The notes beneath the pieces are model-generated. The model saw nothing but the letters and a program-made list of their open reading frames with translations. It was not told the DNA's origin and did no database searches. From NCBI GenBank assembly GCA_937899365.1, contig CALBPH010000215.1, positions 1 to 10,774 on the forward strand: a stretch of 10,774 nucleotides of DNA, written 5' to 3'. The position numbers and the translations under genes were made by a program. Below are positions 1 through 5,798 of this stretch, piece after piece (positions within the stretch are counted from its first letter, which is position 1; each line of letters starts with the position of its first letter). This stretch comes from an uncultured Leptolyngbya sp. (GTDB taxonomy: Bacteria; Cyanobacteriota; Cyanobacteriia; Phormidesmidales; Phormidesmidaceae).

Positions 1-3
1 TCC

Positions 4-735
4 CTACCGGTCAAAATTTTCATAGTTTTCCTTCGCCTGTTTTACCTGGGGCGATAGGGTCAGCAGCTGAGAAACAGCCCCATTCACCCAAGAAAGTGGA
101 ACATTAAACGGCCGCTCAATATCCAAAAACAGCACCACCCGGTAACCGTCCGTATCGTTCCACACCTCGTTGTAGTATGTGTCATCAATTCTTAGGCTAT
201 TACCCTCCTGCCAATTTGTTATGGTGTTATCCACTCGAATACGGCAGGCCTCCTTGGGCTCTGGCACCCGCAGTCCCAAATGGTAACGAATTAATCCCTT
301 GTGTTTACCACGATGTTCGGGAATGTGTTTACCCGGAGCCAGGATGGAAAAAAATGCCACCTTTAAACCTGGGATATCCTTCAACAAGGCCCAGGTTTGA
401 GGGCACTGCTGGCAATTCTTAGTCGCCTCAAACCCAAACGTACAAAAATAATAGGTTTTCCACTTGTTATCTGGACTAATGCGATTCTGACGCGGCATGA
501 TGTCCTGAAAGCTCGGCAGGACATTAACGTCAGCCAGCACCTGATCCAGCTCCTGACGGATCACCAACCAATTTTTTTCAAGGCTAGCGGCCCAGGGAAA
601 GGTGTCCGACGGAAAAATCGGCACATTCCCCAAGGGAGATGAGTCGCCCAGCCAGGCCTCAAACCGTCGGTACCAGGGGCGATCAAAAATTGGGTGAATA
701 GGAGTATCTGGGCTCTGTGGTGGGGTAATCTGCAT
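4..735 (-). CDS. Aspartyl/asparaginyl beta-hydroxylase-like protein with altered iron site
   Basis: The family (AspH/LpxO-like, Asp_Arg_Hydrox) consists of Fe(II)/2-oxoglutarate oxygenases that hydroxylate Asp/Asn or lipid A acyl chains. Numbering here starts at the TTG codon at 739-741. The block HRGKHKGLIRYHLGL gives the first iron His (H143) and a 2-oxoglutarate Arg nine residues later (R152). A block WQEG...DDTYYNEVWNDTDGYRVVLFLDIERP follows, with the second Arg at R201. In relatives the motif reads DDxxxHEVWN; here the second iron His is Asn191 (codon AAC), exactly ten residues before R201 as in the family. The family has only two protein iron ligands, so catalysis may be lost or changed. 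There is no signal peptide or membrane segment. I prefer the ATG at 733-735; a TTG two codons upstream is also possible, and neither has a clear SD. The gene stands alone, divergent from the next. The family is clear, the activity doubtful. Confidence 0.85.
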   Translation of the reverse strand: MQITPPQSPDTPIHPIFDRPWYRRFEAWLGDSSPLGNVPIFPSDTFPWAASLEKNWLVIRQELDQVLADVNVLPSFQDIMPRQNRISPDNKWKTYYFCTFGFEATKNCQQCPQTWALLKDIPGLKVAFFSILAPGKHIPEHRGKHKGLIRYHLGLRVPEPKEACRIRVDNTITNWQEGNSLRIDDTYYNEVWNDTDGYRVVLFLDIERPFNVPLSWVNGAVSQLLTLSPQVKQAKENYENFDR

Positions 736-864
736 GGACAACGCAATACATTAAGACAAGCTAAAAAACAAACTAAAAACCTGGAAAAATCAGTGGTTAC
801 ACCAGGGTAACGATATAGTATCTGGTTAGGCCCGCATCCAGACATGCTCTATCCTCGTTTCCCT

Positions 865-1299
865 ATGAAACTGCTTTTGCTTTTTGCCCTTGGTACCTTA
901 GCCCTCTACACTGCTCCAGCTATGGCCCAGGTGATTCCCACCGAAAACACCCCCGAAGTTGGCACTGCTGTAAATCAAGACGGTTATTCAGTCCTACTGG
1001 GCAACAGAGCTGATCGCATGGAGTTAGAATGCCGTGCCTACCTGGCCATCAGCTTTCCCAACGGCATTATCGATCCGGCCTATCTACGAGAAGACTTAGA
1101 AGCCACCTTTCTAGAAGCCGGCCGCCGGGGAGGCATTACCCCTAATACCCTCTACGACTCCAGCGAAATTATTGCTAATCGCGTCGGCGAACTGATGGAA
1201 CTCAGCGGTGAAGCCACCGACATTGAGTCAGGTCTCAAACTGCAGTTCCTCTACGAAGAAATGGAAGAATTTGTCTGTGAGCGCCTGGCAAAAGGCTAG
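865..1299 (+). CDS. Small exported protein of unknown function
   Basis: This 144-residue protein starts MKLLLLFALGTLALYTAPAMA|Q, a textbook Sec signal peptide with an AxA cleavage site, so the mature part of about 122 residues should be periplasmic. The mature part is acidic and mostly helical by composition. It has one Cys near its start (MELECRAYLAISFP) and one near its end (EEFVCERL), which could form a disulfide. I do not recognise a named domain; the pattern of a secreted cyanobacterial conserved protein is my inference. The frame is open from an ATG at 844 seven codons upstream, but the signal peptide fits the ATG at 865 better. Neither start has a recognisable SD. It is divergent from the hydroxylase-like gene and convergent with the LysR remnant. 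Confidence 0.75.
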   Translation: MKLLLLFALGTLALYTAPAMAQVIPTENTPEVGTAVNQDGYSVLLGNRADRMELECRAYLAISFPNGIIDPAYLREDLEATFLEAGRRGGITPNTLYDSSEIIANRVGELMELSGEATDIESGLKLQFLYEEMEEFVCERLAKG

Positions 1300-1336
1300 G
1301 AATGACTAGGAATCAAGGACTAAGAACCAAGAACTC
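1297..1336. repeat. Short degenerate direct repeats between convergent genes
   Basis: TAGGAAT occurs at 1297-1303 and 1307-1313, followed by a run of near-repeats (AAGGACT, AAGAACC, AAGAACT). Such A/G-rich short tandem runs are common in cyanobacterial intergenic DNA. No function can be assigned. Confidence 0.35.
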
Positions 1337-1344
1337 TCCAATAC

Positions 1345-2250
1345 CTAATTTAAGCCGCTAGAAAGTCCGCTAAATCTCTCTTGCAAAAATGTCGTCAGCA
1401 GCTGCACCTTGGTGGACAGGTGTCGATTAGTCGGATAGAGCACACACAAAGACAACGAGCGAGGCTGAGCGTCTAGAAAAATCTCTTGCAAGCTTCCCTG
1501 GGCCAAACCATGGTGAACAATAAACTCAGTTAACAACACGATCCCCAGCCCCCGTATAGCCGCCTCTCGCTACACTTCGCCATTGTTAGAACACATGGCT
1601 CCATTCACCACGACGCTGCTCTCTCCCTGTGGTCCCTCTAATACCCACTCATGACGACCCGCCAGTTCACCATAGGCTAAACAACTGTGGAGGCTGAGAT
1701 CCTGAACTGACGCCGGCACCCCATGCCGCTTTAAATAATCAGGCGCAGCACACAACAGACATCGTAGTTTGGCCAGCTCATGGCTCACCAGCTGAGCCGA
1801 TGTTTGCGGTTGAGCAATCCGTAGAGTCATGTCAAACCCCTCCGCCAACGGATCAACAAACCGATCCGCCAGCGTCAGCTGTACCTGTACCCTCGGGTAT
1901 TGGGCCATAAACTCCGCCAATACAGCGCCCAGATACAATGTGCCAAACGTCATGGGAGCATTTATCCTCAGAGCCCCCATGGGCTCAGCTTGAGCCTGGG
2001 AAACCGCTAGTTCGGCTTCTTCTAAGTCAGCCAAAATACCCAAACAGCGCTCGTAAAAGGCCGACCCCGTTGCAGTGGGGGCCACCTTCCGGGTGCTGCG
2101 CTGTAGCAGCCGCACCCCCAGCTCAGTTTCTAGGGTAATGACTAACTTATTCACAGCCGAGCGCGACAGCCCCATATCCCTTGCTGCCGCCGCAAACCCT
2201 CCAGCTTCAACCACCTGCACAAATGCACGAATAGCTGCAAATTTATCCAC
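1345..2250 (-). pseudogene. LysR-family transcription regulator, interrupted by one in-frame amber codon
   Basis: Read through the stop, this is a 301-residue LysR-type regulator, the normal family length. The N-terminal winged helix (residues 1-60) starts DKFAAIRAFVQVVEAGGF and includes AAARDMGLSRSAVNKLV and the RSTRKVAPTATG wing. An effector-binding domain follows. The start is a GTG at 2248-2250, where family members begin MDKFxAMRAFV; the frame stays open upstream to 2319 but that part does not look like LysR. Codon 227 is TAG (1570-1572) in the conserved stretch NNGEV-stop-REAAIRGLGIVLL, where relatives usually have Leu, so one T-to-A change from TTG explains it. The downstream 74 codons are intact, ending LQERFSGLSSGLN. 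The stop removes part of the first effector subdomain, but DNA binding might remain. It is divergent from the pirin gene, a common LysR pairing. Confidence 0.88.
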
Positions 2251-2281
2251 GATGCGTTTGTCTGCATAAACAGCATGAACA

Positions 2282-2308
2282 CTTATATTGTCGCCTAAAA
2301 GCAGACAA
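2282..2308 (-). promoter_or_regulatory. Possible promoter of the LysR gene
   Basis: On the minus strand, TTGTCT (2303-2308) and TATAAG (2282-2287) are separated by 15 bp. This would start transcription about 25 nt before the GTG. The short spacer makes this uncertain. The elements overlap the TTGTC dyad, which would fit LysR autoregulation. Confidence 0.3.
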
Positions 2309-2333
2309 TGTGTCCACAAAATTAGATATTGTC
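2285..2333. promoter_or_regulatory. Putative LysR operator: ATTGTC-N11-GACAAT dyad plus a third half-site
   Basis: A perfect dyad ATTGTC (2287-2292), 11 bp, GACAAT (2304-2309) lies in the divergent LysR/pirin gap, the spacing expected of a LysR box. The octamer ATATTGTC recurs at 2285-2292 and 2326-2333, 41 bp apart (about four helical turns), and the second copy overlaps the -35 of the pirin promoter. This is the usual layout of a regulator-binding site plus an activation half-site. The binding partner is inferred from position only. Confidence 0.55.
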
Positions 2334-2357
2334 ATTCCATAAAATACAATTCATAAT
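2329..2357 (+). promoter_or_regulatory. Sigma70-type promoter of the pirin gene
   Basis: TTGTCA (2329-2334) and CATAAT (2352-2357) are separated by 17 bp; each matches the consensus at five of six positions. The start point would be near 2364, leaving a leader of about 47 nt. An SD GGGAAG (2397-2402) sits 8 nt before the ATG at 2411. Confidence 0.55.
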
Positions 2358-2410
2358 TAAAACAGTTGTAAGTCCGTTTCATCCAATTCAACCAGCGGGA
2401 AGTAATTACG

Positions 2411-3115
2411 ATGATCACTATTCGCTCCGCATCAGAAAGAGGTAACGCTAATTTTGGCTGGCTCGACAGTCACCATACATTCTCATTTGGCAGCTATTAC
2501 GATCCGGCCCACATGGGGTTTGGCACCCTACGCGTTATCAACGAAGATAAGGTTGCTCCAGGGCAGGGGTTTCCCACCCACAGCCATCGCGATATGGAGA
2601 TTATTTCCTATGTTGTTGAGGGTGCTTTAGAGCACAAAGACAGTATTGGTAACGGCTCCGTGATGCATCCTGGGGATGTGCAGCGCATGTCTGCCGGTAC
2701 CGGCATTAGCCACAGTGAATACAACGCCTCAAAAGATAGCCCAGTCCACTTTCTTCAGATCTGGGTACTCCCCGAAAAATCAGGTATTGATCCAGGGTAT
2801 GAGCAAACCTATTTCAGCCCAGAAGAGAAGCAGGGCAAGCTGCGCTTGGTCGGCTCAAACGATGGTCGCAATGGATCGGTCACCATCCACCAAGACATGA
2901 ACCTCTATGCCGCTCGACTAGCCACGGAAGAACAGGTTGACTACAATCTCCCCGCTAATCGTGTCGCCTGGATACAGGTGGTGCGTGGAGATATAGCTCT
3001 CAATGGACAGCCCCTCAGCGCTGGAGACGGTGCGGCCATCACGGCTGACGAGAGTTTGACCATTCAAGGGCAGTCAAATGAGACTGAAATCCTGTTGTTT
3101 GATATGGCGACTTAG
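2411..3115 (+). CDS. Pirin family protein (YhhW-like bicupin)
   Basis: At 234 residues this matches bacterial pirins such as E. coli YhhW (about 231). The N-terminal cupin holds the four metal ligands at the classical positions: H57 and H59 in PTHSHRDMEI, H101 and E103 in GISHSEYN. The family signature runs through LDSHHTFSFGSYYDP and GTLRVINEDKV. The C-terminal cupin (from about residue 130) is degenerate, as usual, and ends in EILLFDMAT. Some pirins oxidise quercetin-type flavonols, while others have regulatory or stress roles; the substrate here is unknown. There is no signal peptide, so it is cytoplasmic. It is divergent from the broken LysR gene, which would be its natural regulator, and it is followed by a perfect hairpin. 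Start is supported by the SD and promoter upstream. Confidence 0.95.
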   Translation: MITIRSASERGNANFGWLDSHHTFSFGSYYDPAHMGFGTLRVINEDKVAPGQGFPTHSHRDMEIISYVVEGALEHKDSIGNGSVMHPGDVQRMSAGTGISHSEYNASKDSPVHFLQIWVLPEKSGIDPGYEQTYFSPEEKQGKLRLVGSNDGRNGSVTIHQDMNLYAARLATEEQVDYNLPANRVAWIQVVRGDIALNGQPLSAGDGAAITADESLTIQGQSNETEILLFDMAT

Positions 3116-3146
3116 GGGCAAGCTGACAAAACCTGCCTGAGCCAAC

Positions 3147-3185
3147 ACACTGTCCCCTCGTTGAGGCTCAACGAGGGGACAGTGT
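3147..3185 (+). terminator. Perfect 18-bp hairpin after the pirin gene
   Basis: Arms at 3147-3164 (ACACTGTCCCCTCGTTGA) and 3168-3185 are exact reverse complements around a GGC loop. The stem is very stable, but the following tract (TATTCT) is poor in T, so termination may be incomplete or the hairpin may act in mRNA stabilisation. The next gene's start is only 37 nt away, leaving little room for a separate promoter after the hairpin. Confidence 0.7.
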
Positions 3186-3221
3186 TATTCTGGCCTTGCT
3201 GACATTAGGAGCCTGAAGATT

Positions 3222-3644
3222 TTGATTCGTTTGTTGCTAGCTTCGTTTATCTGTGCGCTATCCGTGGCTAATGCCGCCCAAGCTCAGATGAGTGACGTGC
3301 CAAGTTTTGATACTAACGGGGACTTTGCCTCAGCCAGGGTACAGGGCAACCGAGGCACCTACCCTCACTGGCAATGGCTTGTGGTCGCAGCAGATGAAGA
3401 AGGACTCAATTGTCGAAACGTGGATGGTTCGGTGGTGGTGACCCTTGCCTACGGGGCAGTGGTCGATTCAGTATTTGCCAGTGGGGATGCCATTGAATGG
3501 GTCAATGATCAGCCCTGGCTCCAGGTCAGTGCAAGTGTGATGGATTTACGCCGTCGAGTAGTTGATGAAATTGCGGTTGCTTATACATGCTACGTTCGCG
3601 CAAATAAGACGTACATAGCCCCCATCAACCCAGATACCCAGTGA
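3222..3644 (+). CDS. Exported SH3b-like domain protein
   Basis: This 140-residue protein begins MIRLLLASFICALSVANAAQA|Q, a Sec signal peptide. The mature part reads GLNCRNVDG...VVVTLAYGAVVDSV...WLQVS...CYVRANKTYIAPI. That resembles bacterial SH3 (SH3b) domains, whose hallmark is GLNVRSGPS...G..V......W..V....GWV...YL. C64 and C123 (from the start) could pair in a disulfide. SH3b domains commonly bind peptidoglycan or cell-wall peptides; the ligand here is unknown. The start is a TTG at 3222, supported by AGGAG at 3207-3211 (10-nt spacing) and by the signal peptide beginning exactly there. It follows the pirin terminator and may depend on read-through or on a promoter hidden in the hairpin region. 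Confidence 0.75.
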   Translation: MIRLLLASFICALSVANAAQAQMSDVPSFDTNGDFASARVQGNRGTYPHWQWLVVAADEEGLNCRNVDGSVVVTLAYGAVVDSVFASGDAIEWVNDQPWLQVSASVMDLRRRVVDEIAVAYTCYVRANKTYIAPINPDTQ

Positions 3645-3810
3645 TAGCGGATACTCATGAAAGACAAGTTCTCTAATGGTTTTACTCAAGAATCTTGATC
3701 TCAATTGTGTTGCTCTACAACTAAAATTCTCTGTCTGAAAACTTAGCGTTAGCAGAGTAATAGTCCAGCTTATTTTTGTTATGAACCACGTATATTTCGG
3801 TCAACCCTAC

Positions 3811-3840
3811 TGACTATTTCGGGGATGGGTGACGTAGAAT
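3811..3840 (+). promoter_or_regulatory. Possible promoter of the riboswitch transcript
   Basis: TAGAAT (3835-3840) is a good -10 element; it would start RNA near 3847, eight bases before the aptamer's first helix. The -35 candidate TGACTA (3811-3816, 18-bp spacer) is weak, which could mean an activator is needed. I looked for an NtcA site (GTA-N8-TAC) nearby and found none. Confidence 0.4.
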
Positions 3841-3854
3841 ACAGATGTAAAGAC

Positions 3855-3925
3855 CGTTCATCCTTGGTTTAGAAAAATTCTAAACAGTAAAGGACGGAAG
3901 TAGGGATGGTTTCCCGAAGGAACGC
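3855..3925 (+). ncRNA. Glutamine riboswitch aptamer (glnA class)
   Basis: The conserved core of the cyanobacterial glutamine aptamer is present: CGTTCATCC at the 5' side, GGACGGAAGTAGG (3892-3904) and CCGAAGGAACGC (3914-3925). Three helices form around a junction. P1 is CGTTC (3855-3859) with GAACG (3920-3924). P2 is TCCTT (3861-3865) with AAGGA (3890-3894), extended by GTTTAGAA (3867-3874) with TTCTAAAC (3878-3885). P3 is GGGA (3903-3906) with TCCC (3912-3915). An AGTA bulge at 3886-3889 in P2 resembles the loop-E element of the class. The family binds free L-glutamine; in Synechocystis such an aptamer switches on translation of a glutamine synthetase inhibitor. Here the downstream gene is a small membrane protein instead. 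The closely related Downstream-peptide class is the only real alternative. Confidence 0.9.
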
Positions 3926-3959
3926 GCCTCTTCGATGCATAGTTTTAAGGAGGCGATTC
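3920..3959 (+). promoter_or_regulatory. Riboswitch expression platform masking the ribosome site
   Basis: CGCCTC (3925-3930) is the exact complement of GAGGCG (3950-3955), which covers most of the SD AAGGAGG (3947-3953). The masking helix can be lengthened by GAA (3920-3922) with TTC (3957-3959), but GAA belongs to the 3' strand of P1. Ligand-stabilised P1 would therefore weaken the mask, which predicts glutamine turns translation on. The pairing is seen; the switching direction is inferred. Confidence 0.6.
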
Positions 3960-3961
3960 TC

Positions 3962-4111
3962 ATGGCATCTGATGTTTTAACCGCTGTTGAATTAGTTGCA
4001 GTACTAGCCGTTTACTGCATAGTATTTTGTCCGATCTTGTGCTGGGCCATTAGTGGCTCACTGCCGTCTAAACAATCGTTGCGATCGCGCAACTCGCACG
4101 CTCAAGCCTAG
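3962..4111 (+). CDS. 49-residue single-pass membrane protein under glutamine riboswitch control
   Basis: The sequence starts MASDVLTAVELVAVLAVYC and continues IVFCPILCWAISGS, giving one hydrophobic helix at about residues 9-32, then a basic polar tail (KQSLRSRNSHAQA). Three Cys (residues 19, 23, 27) are spaced every four residues, so they lie on one face of the helix and could bind a cofactor or link a partner. The start is certain: AAGGAGG lies 8 nt before the ATG. A HIP1 octamer (4081-4088) falls inside the gene. I do not recognise the family. Control by a glutamine aptamer suggests a role in nitrogen status, perhaps as a small regulator of a membrane transporter or enzyme. Known glutamine-switched products in cyanobacteria include small inhibitors of nitrogen enzymes, but no homology to them is visible. 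The short length hides it from routine gene calls. Confidence 0.8.
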   Translation: MASDVLTAVELVAVLAVYCIVFCPILCWAISGSLPSKQSLRSRNSHAQA

Positions 4112-4129
4112 GCGATTTTTACTGTTCCA

Positions 4130-4258
4130 ATGCGCAATCAGTATGGTCTATGGCTATGCCTGGGGCTGATCCTGTTTTCTGTACTAGAAAATAGACCCTA
4201 CGGCAGCCCAGATAATCGACAAAAGCCAAAATGCTGCCATCAGCATTTGATTCACTAA
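4130..4258 (+). CDS. Possible second 42-residue membrane peptide
   Basis: An open frame 18 nt after the previous stop starts MRNQYGLWLCLGLILFSVLE, a plausible single transmembrane helix at residues 5-18. It continues with a polar tail ending KPKCCHQHLIH. It stops 18 nt before the terminator stem, so it would fill the remaining space of the transcript. There is no SD; translation would have to be coupled to the upstream gene or leaderless-like. The alternative is 3'-UTR with a chance frame. Hydrophobic start and position favour a gene, lack of ribosome site argues against it. Confidence 0.4.
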   Translation: MRNQYGLWLCLGLILFSVLENRPYGSPDNRQKPKCCHQHLIH

Positions 4259-4273
4259 AGACGGTTAGACAAT

Positions 4274-4317
4274 AAAAAAGGTAGGAGTCAGCAAGTCTGT
4301 TGGCTCCTACCTTTCTG
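4274..4317. terminator. Bidirectional rho-independent terminator
   Basis: GGTAGGAGTCA (4280-4290) pairs with TGGCTCCTACC (4301-4311), with one G-T wobble, and the stem extends through flanking A/T pairs and inner bases. On the minus strand the stem is followed by TTTTTT, and on the plus strand by CTTTCTG. It separates the riboswitch unit from the convergent exported-protein gene that ends at 4376. Confidence 0.85.
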
Positions 4318-4375
4318 CAGTTTTCCTAGCAAATTGAATGTGGATTAGTACTATCCATCAAAACAGCTTGACATC

Positions 4376-4888
4376 CTAATAAAGAATGGAATGGTCAACA
4401 TATCCACAGTTCAGCACACTAACCAGCGTCAGATATGGGGCCTGATTTTTATCAATTTGAGCACTTAAGATATCTGTAGAGCTAGTCAAACAGACATTAC
4501 CAGCAACCACAAAGAAGGTTCCTCCAGTCATGTGCCCAATATCTGCCTGTGAAATCACAACGGGACCACTACAGGTGGTGAGGGGCATAACAAGATAGGC
4601 TTCAATATAGTCTTCACCATTTATTTCCATAGTGTTAAACCCGACACTGGCAATCTCGTCACCTTCATATACCAGCGCTTCGCATAGCTCACTTGCGAGT
4701 TCTTTATTACCCCACCATGGCTGATTTCTAAGCACTCGATCGGTGGCTTCGTGCTCTAACTCAACACTATAGGACGAGCCATAGACATCAACAGTTACAG
4801 GCTCGGTAGAAGATGCATGACCGGGCGTAGCCAGTGCAAGTAGCGAGGCATATCCTAAAATAGTCCCAGTGAAGAGTCTTCCAAACAT
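4376..4888 (-). CDS. Exported four-cysteine protein of unknown function
   Basis: The 170 residues begin with a signal peptide (MFGRLFTGTILGYASLLALATPGHA|S), so the protein should be exported. The mature N-terminus (VTVDVYGSSYSVELEHEATDRVL, then RNQPWWGNKELASELCEAL) resembles a stretch with an invariant QPWWG found in many secreted, often PEP-anchored, cyanobacterial proteins; this likeness is from memory. Cys at 69, 106, 133 and 161 would allow two disulfides. No catalytic motif is visible. AAGGAA before the ATG is a fair SD. The gene is single, with the bidirectional terminator 62 nt after its stop. Confidence 0.7.
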   Translation of the reverse strand: MFGRLFTGTILGYASLLALATPGHASSTEPVTVDVYGSSYSVELEHEATDRVLRNQPWWGNKELASELCEALVYEGDEIASVGFNTMEINGEDYIEAYLVMPLTTCSGPVVISQADIGHMTGGTFFVVAGNVCLTSSTDILSAQIDKNQAPYLTLVSVLNCGYVDHSILY

Positions 4889-5302
4889 TGCTTAATTTCC
4901 TTAGGCAGATTGTTTCACATAGTTCAGAACCCTGATTCCATTTAAAGATCGGTTTAACCAGACCAGGGATTTGCCGATGTATCTAAACTCAATAAGTTTC
5001 TGAAATTTGAGCTTAGAAAGGACACCGACAGTGACTGGAAGACTTAGGTTTAGGTCGTTTTATATATGGGAGTTAACCATCGTGTAGAGAACTTACACTA
5101 GATATTAGGTCTGATGTTATAAGTATTGCCCAACACTTTTTTGAGCTACACAGAAAATCTCGATTTGCAATAATGCTTAATACCTTTTTCTGATAGAAAA
5201 TATCTGATAGAAAACAAACGCTATAGCAACTGCGAACCAACTTGAAGACAGCAGTTACATTATATACACAAGTGCTCCAAAAGACAGGCGCGGTCCATAT
5301 TC
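4889..5302. other. Non-coding gap of about 410 bp
   Basis: AT-rich spacer between the exported-protein gene and the acetyltransferase gene. It must hold the promoter of the former and the 3' end of the latter, but I see no convincing -35/-10 pair and no T-tailed hairpin. It contains a 14-bp direct repeat (5190-5214) and a weak dyad GTGTA/TACAC (5082-5098). A 77-codon minus-strand frame covers part of it but does not look like a real protein. Confidence 0.5.
5190..5214. repeat. CTGATAGAAAA direct repeat
   Basis: The 11-mer CTGATAGAAAA occurs at 5190-5200 and 5204-5214, a period of 14 bp. It lies in the 3' region of the acetyltransferase gene. Function unknown. Confidence 0.5.
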
Positions 5303-5752
5303 TCATCGTCGCTTGATAAATTTCATCTCACCTTTAAAGGGGCCATCAGGTTCAACCTGCATTGGCATCCAACCTAAGTGGAGATAGAAACCATAGGCTC
5401 TTAAATTTGGATCATTTCCCGTGAGCAATGAAATCTCATCAATATGATTGGACCATAGCCAGTTTTCAGCCCTCTCCATCAAATGGCGGCCTACTCCACG
5501 CCCCTCAAAGTTAGGACGCACAAACATGCCAAAAATAGTTTTTTCTGTTTTATTAGCAATGGAGAAACCAGCGGTCTGAGCATCAAGTTCAGCTAGCCAT
5601 GCACGGCAGTCGGTTTTCAGCATTTCAGCAACTGAGGCTGCCGTAATTCCCAGATCAGCAATTTCTTGACGAGACTGATGGTTTTCAACAACGCTAGTTC
5701 TAATCTCAAACAGCGTTTCAATATCTTCTTGCTGAGCAATTCGAATAAGCAT
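5303..5752 (-). CDS. GNAT family N-acetyltransferase
   Basis: A full-length single GNAT domain of 149 residues. Motif A is FGMFVRPNFEGRGVGRHLMERAENWL: beta4, then the acetyl-CoA pyrophosphate loop GRGVG at 84-88, then helix alpha3. Motif B is NLRAYGFYLHLGW at 116-128, with the Tyr that often serves as general acid. The N-terminus (MLIRIAQQEDIETLFEIRTSV) is the typical beta1-alpha1. The protein is cytoplasmic and should transfer acetyl from acetyl-CoA to an amine; nothing in the sequence shows which one. The start has GGAAAGG a few bases upstream on the minus strand. The upstream three-helix membrane protein gene is 46 nt away or more, so co-transcription is possible. Confidence 0.9.
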   Translation of the reverse strand: MLIRIAQQEDIETLFEIRTSVVENHQSRQEIADLGITAASVAEMLKTDCRAWLAELDAQTAGFSIANKTEKTIFGMFVRPNFEGRGVGRHLMERAENWLWSNHIDEISLLTGNDPNLRAYGFYLHLGWMPMQVEPDGPFKGEMKFIKRR

Positions 5753-5798
5753 TATCTTTTAACCTTTCCATAGGGCTGTACGTATCTTTTCCAGTTAT

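Noticed and set aside
796..811. Small dyad GTTAC-N6-GTAAC in the divergent gap near 800
   Set aside because: Five-base arms in an AT-rich promoter region arise often by chance, and no regulator gene is adjacent to support it.
3781..3850. NtcA-binding site upstream of the glutamine riboswitch
   Set aside because: I looked for GTA-N8-TAC because of the nitrogen link and found no acceptable match.
5073..5306. 77-codon minus-strand frame overlapping the acetyltransferase stop by ATGA
   Set aside because: The overlap looks like coupling, but the product is an irregular Cys/Ser/Val-rich sequence with no domain, helix pattern or motif, and the region is AT-rich with a direct repeat. Most likely a chance frame.
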